From Stagnimonas sp. (GTDB lineage: Bacteria > Pseudomonadota > Gammaproteobacteria > Nevskiales > Nevskiaceae): a DNA stretch of 64,000 nucleotides. The notes beneath the pieces are model-generated. The model had not been told where the DNA came from. It saw only the letters and a program-made list of their open reading frames with translations, and ran no database searches. Location: the NCBI GenBank assembly GCA_030696045.1, contig JAUYNO010000087.1, positions 1-64,000 of the forward strand, written 5' to 3'. Of the stretch, positions 37,009 to 44,975 are shown piece by piece (within the stretch, counting starts at the first letter, position 1; each line of letters opens with the position of its first letter). A program made the position numbers and the translations under genes.

Positions 37009-37809
37009 ATGACCGTCCGCATCAGTGTCGTCACGCCCTCCTACAACCAGGGCGCGTTCCTGGAAAAGACCATCCGCTCGGTGCTGGACCAGGCCGGGGA
37101 CGGCCTCGAAATCGAATACCTGATCGTCGATGGCGGCAGCCGCGACGACAGTGTCGAGATCATCCGCCGCTACCAAGACCGGCTGGCTTGGTGGGTCAGC
37201 GAGCGCGATGCTGGCCAGAGTGATGCCATCAACAAGGGCCTGCGCCGCGCCACCGGCGACATCGTCTGCTGGCTCAACAGCGACGACTACTTCGCGCCCG
37301 GAGCATTGCGCCGGGTCGCCGAGCTGCTGGGCTCGGGCGCGCACCAAGCTCTGGTCGGGCATTGCGTGATGGTCGAGCCGGATGGCCGCGAGCAATGGCT
37401 GCGTGGCGAGTTCAGGAGCTATCTGCAACTGCTGTCGCCGTACCCGCCCTACCGTATGCACCAGCCTTCGATCTTCTGGCGCCGCGAGTTGATGGAGCAG
37501 GTCGGCCTGCTCGACGAATCCATGCACCTGATCATGGACTACGACTACTGGTGCCGCATCGCCCGCCGGCACCCCTTCGTCAATGTCGACGCCGTGCTGT
37601 CGTACTGCCACCGGCATCCGGCGGCGAAGACCGCCGACGATTTCCAGGGCTATCACCAGGATCGCCGCCGCTACATGCAGCAGAAGCGCAAGGAGTTGCG
37701 GCCGGTGGAACGCCTGCAGCTGGCCCTGCTGGATGGCGGTTTGGGCTGTTACCAGGCGATCAGAAAATCCGAACGGGGTCTGCGCCGGCTGTTGCTCGGT
37801 CGCGGTTAA
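37009..37809 (+). CDS. family 2 glycosyltransferase
   Basis: A 266-residue protein if the ATG at 37009 is used (MTVRISVVTPSYNQGAFLEK), the usual beginning of this group. GT-A motifs: IEYLIVDGGSRDDSVEII, the metal-binding VCWLNSDDYFAPGA, and a late HQPSIFWRRELMEQVG plus MDYDYWCRIARRHPF. It most resembles bacterial glycosyltransferases of LPS and exopolysaccharide clusters. Stop codons of this gene and the convergent next gene overlap (37806-37809). It ends the plus-strand part of the cluster. Confidence 0.9.
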   Translation: MTVRISVVTPSYNQGAFLEKTIRSVLDQAGDGLEIEYLIVDGGSRDDSVEIIRRYQDRLAWWVSERDAGQSDAINKGLRRATGDIVCWLNSDDYFAPGALRRVAELLGSGAHQALVGHCVMVEPDGREQWLRGEFRSYLQLLSPYPPYRMHQPSIFWRRELMEQVGLLDESMHLIMDYDYWCRIARRHPFVNVDAVLSYCHRHPAAKTADDFQGYHQDRRRYMQQKRKELRPVERLQLALLDGGLGCYQAIRKSERGLRRLLLGRG

Positions 37810-38735
37810 CGACTCCGCAAGTAGTGCCGCCACATCGAGAACTTCCGCTCCAGGCGCTTGTTCCAGGGCAGGCTGGAGCCGCCGATCAGGCGGCAGTAGG
37901 CTCGCAGTTCCTTGTAGCTGGGTCGGGGACGGGTCAGGAATTCGTACTTGGCGTGGCGCAGTACGTCCGCCTTGACCTCCGGCGGCAGGCCGGCGCGGGC
38001 GCGGTAGTAGGCCAGCATGCTTTCCACCTTCAGCCAGTGCCGCAGCGAGGCGCCGGGGTCGCGCCCCTGGTCCAGCCAGGCATTGTTGCCATGCGCCCGG
38101 TACTCGACCAGGGGCTCGGCGAGGTAGTACTTGTGGCCCCCGAGTATGTCGCTGCCGCAGACCAGCCAGTCGTCGGCGCGCGTCCTCCAGCGCCCCAGGT
38201 AGGGCTCGGGTATGTCCAGCACGTCCAGCGCCAGCGCCCGGCGCAGGCTCATGGCCGAGGTGGCGGCCCCCTGCCAGCGGGTGCTGTAGGCGCCCAGCAG
38301 CACCGACAGGCCCAGGCGGCGTGAGTCCGGGTCGGGCAGGAACAGGCCCTGGCGCTCGCCGAAGTAGCGCATGTTGGCGTAGACGAAATCGACTGCCGGT
38401 TGCTGTTGATAGACCGCCAGCACGCGCGCGAGGTAGTCCGGCTGCCAGCGGTCGTCGGCATCGAGCAGGGCCAGGATGTCGCCGCTCGCCAGCCGGGCGC
38501 CTTCCGCGAAGGAGGCCAGCTGGCCGCGGTTCTCGCGGCTGTGCAGGCGGACTGTCGGCTGGTTCGCGTAGCGCTCGCGCAGGAAGGCGGCGGTGTCGTC
38601 GGTGGAGCCGTCGTCGATGATCAGGATCTCGTCCGGCGGCCGGCTCTGGGCCAGCGCCGAATCCACCGCCTCAGCGATGAACTGCCGGTAGTTGTAGCTG
38701 GTGATCAACACCGAAACGCGCTGGCTGACGGACAT
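37806..38735 (-). CDS. family 2 glycosyltransferase
   Basis: A 309-residue GT-A transferase on the minus strand, starting VSVLITSYNYRQFIAEAVDS, with ILIIDDGSTDDTAAFL and the metal site ILALLDADDRWQPDYL. The C-terminal part is basic (KRLERKFSMWRHYLRSR) and may contact the membrane. It converges with the previous glycosyltransferase; overlapping stops leave no room for a terminator. It is 87 bp downstream of the GT4 gene and probably in one minus-strand operon with the GT4 and GT9 genes. Confidence 0.9.
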   Translation of the reverse strand: MSVSQRVSVLITSYNYRQFIAEAVDSALAQSRPPDEILIIDDGSTDDTAAFLRERYANQPTVRLHSRENRGQLASFAEGARLASGDILALLDADDRWQPDYLARVLAVYQQQPAVDFVYANMRYFGERQGLFLPDPDSRRLGLSVLLGAYSTRWQGAATSAMSLRRALALDVLDIPEPYLGRWRTRADDWLVCGSDILGGHKYYLAEPLVEYRAHGNNAWLDQGRDPGASLRHWLKVESMLAYYRARAGLPPEVKADVLRHAKYEFLTRPRPSYKELRAYCRLIGGSSLPWNKRLERKFSMWRHYLRSR

Positions 38736-38822
38736 CGACGCTCGAACCCCTTCCCTTGTGGTGGTGACCTGCTGCAGGCAATTCTGACACCAGCGCGGCG
38801 GCTGCCGGTGATGGTGGGCCGC

Positions 38823-39917
38823 TCAGCGCCCGAGCAGGCGCCGGTAGACCGCGCGATTGCCGGCCGCCATCCGGCTGGCGGTGAAGCCGGCTTCGACGAA
38901 GGCCGGCCCGGCGGCGCCCAGGCGCTGACGCAGTTCGGTATCGTCCAGCAGGCGGGCTATGGCGGCGGCCAGGGCGGCGACATCGGCCGGCGGCACCAGC
39001 AGGCCGGTCTGGCCGTCGGCGACCGCTTCCGGGATGCCGCCGGCGCGGCTGGCGATCACCGCCGTGCCGGAGGCGGCGGCCTGCAGCAGGGTCACGCCCA
39101 TGCCCTCGGCCAGCGCCGGATGCACCAGCAGATCGAGCGCGCCCAGCCAGTGGCCCAGGTCGTCGCGGAACCCCAGGAAGTGGACGCGTCCGCCCAGGCC
39201 CAGGGCTTGCGCCTGGGCGCGCAGCTCCGCCTCCAGCGGACCGCGGCCGAACACCAGCAGCTGCACGGTCGGGTGTCGCTGCGCCAGCTGCTGGAGCGCC
39301 TCGAACAGATAGCCGTGGCCCTTGCGGCCGATCAGCTGGGCGGCGATGCCCAGCACCGGCGCGCCGGCGTCGAGTCCGAACGCGGCGACCAGCTCGGCGC
39401 GGCTGGCGTGCTGCCGGTAGGGCGCAGGGTCGATGGCGCTGTGGACTACCGCGATGCGGTCGGCCGGCACGCCGTTGCCGACCAGCACCTGCTTCACCGC
39501 CTCGGTGATCGCCACGATCTGCTGATACAGCGGGTATTTCAGCCGCACCGCCAGCGCCGATTCCGGGTTGTCGACCCGCCGGGTCAGCAGCGCCGGCACG
39601 CCGGCCATGCGCGCCGCCAGGCCGCCCCAGACATCGGCGCCGCGCCGGCTGTGGACGTGCACCAGGTCGGGTCGTTCGTGGCGCAGCAGGGCGGCGAGCC
39701 GGAAGGCGAAGGGCAGGTCGAGATCACCGCGCATGGGCAACTCGGCCACCCGCACGTCGAGCGCGCGGCCACGCTCGGCAATCTCCGCGCCCCGGCTGCA
39801 GACCAGCAGGGACTCGACACCGAGCGCCGGGAGATGCTCCAGCAGATGCAGCACCTGCCGGGCGCCGCCATAGAGGTAGCGGCCGGTTTCGACGTGGACG
39901 ACTTTCAGCGCGCTCAT
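38823..39917 (-). CDS. family 4 glycosyltransferase
   Basis: A 364-residue GT-B retaining transferase. Start at MSALKVVHVETGRYLYGGAR, fixed by the 4-bp overlap with the GT9 gene (39914-39917). The N-domain has the acceptor loop LYGGARQVLHLLEHLP and LVHVHSRRGADVWGG; the C-domain has the sugar-nucleotide site: LVHPALAEGMGVTLLQAAAS, SRAGGIPEAV, GLLVPPADVAALA. In LPS clusters such enzymes add hexoses to the inner core. Although the frame is open far upstream, that part is a shadow of the GT9 gene. Confidence 0.92.
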   Translation of the reverse strand: MSALKVVHVETGRYLYGGARQVLHLLEHLPALGVESLLVCSRGAEIAERGRALDVRVAELPMRGDLDLPFAFRLAALLRHERPDLVHVHSRRGADVWGGLAARMAGVPALLTRRVDNPESALAVRLKYPLYQQIVAITEAVKQVLVGNGVPADRIAVVHSAIDPAPYRQHASRAELVAAFGLDAGAPVLGIAAQLIGRKGHGYLFEALQQLAQRHPTVQLLVFGRGPLEAELRAQAQALGLGGRVHFLGFRDDLGHWLGALDLLVHPALAEGMGVTLLQAAASGTAVIASRAGGIPEAVADGQTGLLVPPADVAALAAAIARLLDDTELRQRLGAAGPAFVEAGFTASRMAAGNRAVYRRLLGR

Positions 39918-40960
39918 GCCGCCAGTACCCGGTCGAGTGCCGCTAGCACCTGTGCCGGACCGATGTCGACCAGGCAGGTATAGGCGCCGCCGCAGGTCGG
40001 CTTGCGCTTGCAGGGCGAGCAGTCCAGGCCCAGCCACAGCACCTCCAGCGGCGCGCGGGCGCCGCTGCGGTAGGGTACGGTGGAGCCGAAAATCGCCACC
40101 GTCGGCCGGTCGCAGGCAACGCCCATGTGGGTCAGGCCGGTGTCGACGCCAATCACCGCACGGGCGCTGGCGATGGCCGCCGCAGCCTCGGGCAGGCGGG
40201 TGCGCCCGACCTGATCGTCGATCTGTGCGGCGACGCCGCTGGCCAGCAGAATGCGGTCGGCCGCTGCGCGGTCGGCCGGGCCGCCGAGCAGTTGCGGCCG
40301 CTCGCCGCGCGCCACCAGCTGCCGCAGCAACTCGGCCCAATGCCGCTCGGGCCAGTGCTTCTGCGGGCGGGTGGTGAAGGGGGCCAGGGCGATGACCGCC
40401 GGCCTGGCGCCGCTGTCGGCCAGCGGGAGCGACGCCAAGCGCGGCGCCGCGCCGGGCACGCCGCTCAGGTACTCGACCAGGGCGCGGTGCTCGCCGGCGA
40501 TCTGTTTGCCGGTGTAGGGACGGGGTTCGACCGGGCGCGCGATGCGCTCGTGCAGCAGGAAGCCGAGCGGCTCCTTGGACCGGTAGCCGATGCGCCGCCG
40601 GCCGCCGGCGAGCCAGGCCAGCAGGCGCGATTTCGCCAGGCCTTGGGCATCGATCACCCAGTCGTAGTCGCGCGCCCGCAGTGCGCGGCGGAAGGCGGCC
40701 ATGGTCCGCCAGAGTTCGCGGTAGCGGCGACCCCGCCAGAGTCCGGCCCAGGCCTTGCGGTCCCAGCAGTGAACCCGGGCGATGGCGGGCTGGCTGCGCA
40801 GGAAATCGGCGAACTCCGGCTGCACCAGCCAGTCCACCTCGGCCATCGGCCAGGCCTGCTTCAGGCCATCCAGCAGGCTGGTGGCGAACACCAGATCGCC
40901 CAGTGCCGAGAGGCGGACGATGAGGATGCGGGCAGGCGGGGCGTGGGCGGCGGGCGGCAC
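39914..40960 (-). CDS. family 9 glycosyltransferase (heptosyltransferase type)
   Basis: A GT-B enzyme beginning ARILIVRLSALGDLVFATSL, the typical heptosyltransferase start. Further hallmarks are DYDWVIDAQGLAKSRLLAWL, IALAPFTTRPQKHWPERHW and the donor site IGVDTGLTHMGVACDRPTVAIFG (given here in parts). It adds ADP-heptose to the LPS inner core, consistent with hldE nearby at 41966. I prefer the GTG at 40958-40960; an ATG at 41017 gives 19 more residues of unusual sequence and no ribosome site, and would leave only 14 bp to the divergent ilvE start. It has three cysteines in DCSPCKRKPTCGGAYTC, typical for GT9. Confidence 0.88.
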   Translation of the reverse strand: MPPAAHAPPARILIVRLSALGDLVFATSLLDGLKQAWPMAEVDWLVQPEFADFLRSQPAIARVHCWDRKAWAGLWRGRRYRELWRTMAAFRRALRARDYDWVIDAQGLAKSRLLAWLAGGRRRIGYRSKEPLGFLLHERIARPVEPRPYTGKQIAGEHRALVEYLSGVPGAAPRLASLPLADSGARPAVIALAPFTTRPQKHWPERHWAELLRQLVARGERPQLLGGPADRAAADRILLASGVAAQIDDQVGRTRLPEAAAAIASARAVIGVDTGLTHMGVACDRPTVAIFGSTVPYRSGARAPLEVLWLGLDCSPCKRKPTCGGAYTCLVDIGPAQVLAALDRVLAA

Positions 40961-41031
40961 GGGCGGGGTTTTCTTACAATACGCGCCCTTTAGGCCGGCG
41001 CTGGTGTTTCGGCGCATTGTAGGAGACCCCG

Positions 41032-41955
41032 ATGAGCAGCATGGCGGATCGCGACGGATTCATCTGGTACGACGGGGACCTCAAGCCCTGGCGCGAGTGC
41101 ACCACCCACGTCCTGACCCACACCCTGCACTACGGCGTCGGCTGCTTCGAGGGCGTCCGCGCCTACTACACCCCGCGCGGTCCGGCGGTGTTCCGGCTGG
41201 AAGACCACACCAGGCGCCTGTTCAACTCCGCGAAGATCCTGGGGATGAAGATCCCCTACACGCAGGACCAGATCAACGAGGCGATCAAGGAAGTGGTGCG
41301 CAGCAACAAGCTGCGCGAGTGCTACATCCGGCCGATGGTGTTCTACGGCTCGGAAGGCATGGGCCTGCGCGCCGACAACCTGAAGGTGCACCTGATCGTC
41401 GCCGCCTGGCCCTGGGGCGCCTACCTCGGCCCTGAAGCGATGGAGCGCGGCATCCGCGTCCGCACCAGCTCCTTCACCCGCCACCACGTCAACAGCGTGA
41501 TGTGCCGCGCCAAGGCCAATGCCCACTACATCAACTCGATGATGGCGCTCAACGAGGTCATGCGCGACGGCTACGACGAAGCCATCATGCTCGACACCTC
41601 CGGCCACATCGCCGAAGGCTCGGCCGAGAACATCTTCGTCATCAGCGAGGGCGTGATCTCGACGCCGGACCTCAACTCCTGTCTCGATGGCATCACTCGC
41701 AAGACCGTGATGCAGCTGGCCAAGGACTTCGGCTACGAGGTGCGCGAGCGGCGCCTGACGCGCGACGAGCTCTACATCGCCGACGAGGCCTTCTTCACCG
41801 GCACCGCCGCCGAAGTGACGCCGATCCGCGAGGTCGACAACAAGATCGTCGGCAACGGCAAGCGCGGTCCGATCACCACCAAGCTGCAGGCGGCCTATCT
41901 CGCCCTGGTCAAGGGCGAGAGCGACAGCTATCCGCAGTGGCTCGCGGCCGTCTGA
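41032..41955 (+). CDS. ilvE: branched-chain amino acid aminotransferase
   Basis: A 307-residue class IV PLP aminotransferase that interconverts Val, Leu and Ile with their 2-oxo acids. Blocks: FIWYDGDLKPWRECTTHVLT, THTLHYGVGCFEGVRAYYTP, the conserved Lys region around MCRAKANAHYINSMMA, and EGSAENIFVI, which is diagnostic. An AGGAGA ribosome site lies 6-8 bp upstream of the first ATG; another ATG (MADRDG) is 9 bp in. It stands between the glycan cluster and hldE. Confidence 0.95.
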   Translation: MSSMADRDGFIWYDGDLKPWRECTTHVLTHTLHYGVGCFEGVRAYYTPRGPAVFRLEDHTRRLFNSAKILGMKIPYTQDQINEAIKEVVRSNKLRECYIRPMVFYGSEGMGLRADNLKVHLIVAAWPWGAYLGPEAMERGIRVRTSSFTRHHVNSVMCRAKANAHYINSMMALNEVMRDGYDEAIMLDTSGHIAEGSAENIFVISEGVISTPDLNSCLDGITRKTVMQLAKDFGYEVRERRLTRDELYIADEAFFTGTAAEVTPIREVDNKIVGNGKRGPITTKLQAAYLALVKGESDSYPQWLAAV

Positions 41956-41965
41956 CTGAGCTGAC

Positions 41966-43384
41966 GTGAGCACGCTGCCGGACTTCGCCGCCGCCCGCGT
42001 GCTGGTCGCTGGCGATGTGATGCTGGACCGCTACTGGTCCGGCAGCACCTCGCGAATCTCGCCGGAAGCGCCGGTGCCGGTGGTGCGGGTGCGCGGCGAC
42101 GAGTCGCGCCCCGGCGGTGCCGCCAACGTCGCGCTCAACCTGGCCGCGCTCGGCGTGCAGGCCAGCGTGCTCGGTGTCGTCGGCGACGACGAGGCCGCCC
42201 GCACTCTGGCCAAGGCGCTGGCGGAGCGTGGCGTGCAGGCCGAGCTGATGCCCGGCAGCGCGCCGACCATCACCAAGCTGCGGGTCATGTCGCGCAACCA
42301 GCAGCTGCTGCGGCTGGATTTCGAGGAAGCCCTGGCGCCCGCGCACGACGCCGGCGCCTTCGCCGCCCGGCTGCGGGCCAGGCTGCCCGCCGTCGATGTG
42401 CTGGTGCTGTCGGACTACGGCAAGGGCACGCTGTCCGGCGTCGCCGAGCTGGTGGCGGCGGCCCGCGCCGCCGGCAAGCCGGTACTGGTCGACCCCAAGG
42501 GCAGGGACTGGACGCGCTATGCCGGCGCCACCCTGCTGACCCCCAACACCGGCGAGCTGGAGGCCGTGGTCGGCCCCTGTCCGGACACCGCCACCTTGGT
42601 CGCCAAGGGCGAGCGCCTGCGCGACGAGCTGGGCTTGAAGGCGCTGCTGGTGACCCGCAGCGAAAACGGCATGAGCCTGCTGGAAGCCGGCAGGGCGCCG
42701 CTGCACTTGCCGACCCAGGCGCGCGAAGTGTTCGATGTCACCGGCGCCGGCGACACCGTGATCGCCACGCTCGCCGGCGCCCTGGCGGCCGGTAGTTCGG
42801 TAGCGGTCGCCTGCCGCCTGGCCAATGCCGCCGCCGGCCTGGTGGTCGGCAAGCTCGGTACCGCCACCGTCAGCCGCGAGGAGCTGGAGCGCGCGGTCAA
42901 TCCGCAACGCGGCGCCATCGACGGCGTGCTCGACGAGGCCGAACTGCTGGCGCGCGTGACGCAGGCCCGGCAACAGGGCCGGCGGCTGGTGATGACCAAT
43001 GGCTGCTTCGACATCCTGCACGTCGGCCACGTCCGCTACCTGCAGGCGGCGCGGGCGCTGGGGGATCTGCTGATCGTCGCGGTCAATACCGACGACTCGG
43101 TGCGGCGCCTCAAGGGCCCGACCCGTCCGCTGAACAGCTGCGCCGACCGCATGGCCTTGCTGGCGGCGCTGCAATGCGTCGACTGGGTGGTACCGTTCGC
43201 CGAGGACACCCCGGCGCGGCTGATCGAGGCGGTGCTGCCGGATGTGCTGGTCAAGGGCGGCGACTACCGCGTCGAGCAGATCGCCGGCCACGAGGCAGTG
43301 CTCGCCAACGGCGGCGAGGTGCGGCTGCTGACCTTCCACGACGGCTACTCGACCAGCAAGCTGATCGAGCGCGCGCGCGGCTGA
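41966..43384 (+). CDS. hldE: bifunctional heptose kinase/adenylyltransferase HldE
   Basis: A 472-residue fusion that makes ADP-heptose for the LPS core. The N-terminal ribokinase-like part (to about 310) has [21 protein letters not shown] at its start (shown in part), [16 protein letters not shown] and the catalytic [15 protein letters not shown]. The C-terminal nucleotidyltransferase part starts about 335 with [20 protein letters not shown] and includes [16 protein letters not shown]. Start is GTG at 41966, 10 bp after ilvE. Together with the heptosyltransferase-type gene and lptCAB, kdsC and kdsD further on, it confirms that the strain makes a heptose-containing LPS. Confidence 0.95.
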   Translation: MSTLPDFAAARVLVAGDVMLDRYWSGSTSRISPEAPVPVVRVRGDESRPGGAANVALNLAALGVQASVLGVVGDDEAARTLAKALAERGVQAELMPGSAPTITKLRVMSRNQQLLRLDFEEALAPAHDAGAFAARLRARLPAVDVLVLSDYGKGTLSGVAELVAAARAAGKPVLVDPKGRDWTRYAGATLLTPNTGELEAVVGPCPDTATLVAKGERLRDELGLKALLVTRSENGMSLLEAGRAPLHLPTQAREVFDVTGAGDTVIATLAGALAAGSSVAVACRLANAAAGLVVGKLGTATVSREELERAVNPQRGAIDGVLDEAELLARVTQARQQGRRLVMTNGCFDILHVGHVRYLQAARALGDLLIVAVNTDDSVRRLKGPTRPLNSCADRMALLAALQCVDWVVPFAEDTPARLIEAVLPDVLVKGGDYRVEQIAGHEAVLANGGEVRLLTFHDGYSTSKLIERARG

Positions 43385-43412
43385 ACCGCCCCAGGGCTGC
43401 GGCCGGGCTTTG

Positions 43413-43479
43413 CAGGGCGCATTCCATGCGCCGCCGAACCTGGGCATCGTGCGTGCCGGCGCGCGGAGCGCGCCCTACG
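43413..43479. repeat. degenerate copy of a dispersed palindromic repeat
   Basis: The left arm CAGGGCGCATTCCATGCGCC (43413-43432) is one base from the element at 44897. The right arm is worn (GCGCGCCCTACGGG, about 43469-43482) and the spacer longer. It lies just after hldE. Copies of this sort of repeat are dispersed in related genomes. Confidence 0.6.
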
Positions 43480-43912
43480 GGTCCTGGCCGGCCCGGATGA
43501 AGCGGCGATCACCGGCCTCTTGCTGCGCGCGGTCCTCGATGCTGTCGGGATCGGCGGCGTGTTCGTCGGCTACGAACTGCGACTTCAACACATCCGCCGC
43601 GCCGGTCAGCACCTTCTCGACGACGCCGACCTTCTCCTTGGCGCTGCCGCCGCAACCGACACAGGGCAGGGCCTCGGCGGCCTTCTTCAGGCGCTGATCG
43701 GCCTCGCGGAAGGCGTCGCGGTGACCGGTGACTTCCACCGGCGCCAGCAACACCGCCTCCGGCGCCGGCCCCATCGCCCGGCCGAGGTTCCATCGCAGCA
43801 GCGGCTTGGCTTGCTCCGCCGGGGCGGCCGCCGGAGACGCGGCCGGGCTCGTCTCGGCCGCCGCCGCAGCGAGTGTCGTCAGCATCAGGAAGGCGGTCAG
43901 GAGGGCGCGCAT
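43475..43912 (-). CDS. small secreted protein, unknown function
   Basis: A protein of about 145 residues with a signal peptide (MRALLTAFLMLTTLAAAAAE). The mature part is Ala/Pro-rich at first, then contains PVEVTGHRDAFREADQRLKK and a C-terminal CVGCG pair. No known domain was recognised. The start used is the ATG at 43912; another ATG five codons earlier is possible. The end falls within the degraded right arm of a repeat, so the C-terminus may be frayed. Coding potential is moderate. Confidence 0.55.
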   Translation of the reverse strand: MRALLTAFLMLTTLAAAAAETSPAASPAAAPAEQAKPLLRWNLGRAMGPAPEAVLLAPVEVTGHRDAFREADQRLKKAAEALPCVGCGGSAKEKVGVVEKVLTGAADVLKSQFVADEHAADPDSIEDRAQQEAGDRRFIRAGQDP

Positions 43913-43991
43913 CCACAGACGATGCACGAACTGCCCTTGCCGTCGCCAGCGCGACCCCTAAACTGCGCGCCTTGAAAGGGAGGGTGCAGGG

Positions 43992-44885
43992 ATGATCTGG
44001 GGCATTGGTGAGTGGTGCGCGCTGGCCTGTGCGCTGTGCTGGGCCATCGCCGTCATCCTGCTCAAGAGGTCGGGCGAGAGCCTGGCGCCGTTCGCGCTCA
44101 ACTACATCAAGAATCTGCTCTGCCTGCTGGCGCTGGCACTGACGCTGGGGGTCACCCACGGCGGCCGCTGGCCCGGCATGCCGGCCGGCGATGTGCTGCT
44201 GGCGCTGTTCTCCGGCACGCTCGGCATCGGGCTGGCCGACACGCTCTACTTCCGCGCGCTGAACAGCATCGGCGCGGCGCGCATGGGCGTGGCCGGCACG
44301 GCGTTCTCGCCCTCGGTGATCCTGCTCGCGGCGATCTTCCTCGGCGAGCGGTTGACGCTGTGGCAGCTGGTCGGTGTCGGCATCACCATCGCCGGCATCG
44401 CCCTGGTCACCTATGTGAAGACCGCCGACCACCTCGATGCCCGTACCCTGCGGCGCGGCGCGCTGCTGGGCGTCACCTCGGTGGCGGTGATGGCGGCCGG
44501 CGTGGTGATCGCCAAGCCCATCCTGGAGACCCAGGATTTCCTGTGGGTGGTGTTCCTGCGCCTGCTCGGCGGCACGGCGGTGATGAGCTTCGCGCTGCTG
44601 TCGGCGACGCGGCGCGCGGCGCTGTGGCAGGCCTATCGCGGCGTGCGGCACTGGCCCTACGTGATCGCGGGCTCGCTGATGGGAACCTATGTCTCCAACC
44701 TGTTCTGGCTGGCCGGCTACAAGTACGCCGATGCCTCGATTGCTGCCGTGCTCAATGAGCTGTCGGCGATCTTCATCGTGCTGCTGGCAGCCTGGCTGCT
44801 GCACGACCGCTTGCAGCGGCGGCAGCTGGTTGGTTGCGGCCTCGCAGTTCTGGGGGTGGTTGTAGTGGTGGTGGCGCGGGCCTAG
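43992..44885 (+). CDS. EamA/DMT-family transporter
   Basis: A 297-residue inner-membrane protein with ten predicted spans in two EamA repeats. Features: ALCWAIAVILLKRSGE in helix 1, SGTLGIGLADTLYFRALNSI, and FLGERLTLWQLVGVGITIAGI at the end of the first repeat; AWLLHDRLQRRQLVGCGLAV ends the second. Most such proteins export amino acids or metabolites. Substrate unknown. It converges with ptsI, with a palindromic repeat between them. Confidence 0.87.
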   Translation: MIWGIGEWCALACALCWAIAVILLKRSGESLAPFALNYIKNLLCLLALALTLGVTHGGRWPGMPAGDVLLALFSGTLGIGLADTLYFRALNSIGAARMGVAGTAFSPSVILLAAIFLGERLTLWQLVGVGITIAGIALVTYVKTADHLDARTLRRGALLGVTSVAVMAAGVVIAKPILETQDFLWVVFLRLLGGTAVMSFALLSATRRAALWQAYRGVRHWPYVIAGSLMGTYVSNLFWLAGYKYADASIAAVLNELSAIFIVLLAAWLLHDRLQRRQLVGCGLAVLGVVVVVVARA

Positions 44886-44896
44886 CCGCCAGAGCT

Positions 44897-44960
44897 GTAG
44901 GGCGCATTCCATGCGCCAGCAAGCTGCGCTAAAACCGCCGGCGCATGGAATGCGCCCTAC
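44897..44960. repeat. perfect palindromic repeat between convergent genes
   Basis: Two identical 21-bp arms in opposite orientation (44897-44917 and 44940-44960) flank a 22-bp spacer. Each arm is itself a hairpin (GGCGCAT - TCC - ATGCGCC). One further degenerate copy is at 43413. It lies between the ends of the EamA gene and ptsI, so besides being a dispersed element it could terminate both transcripts. Confidence 0.8.
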
Positions 44961-44975
44961 CGCACCAGGCCATCC

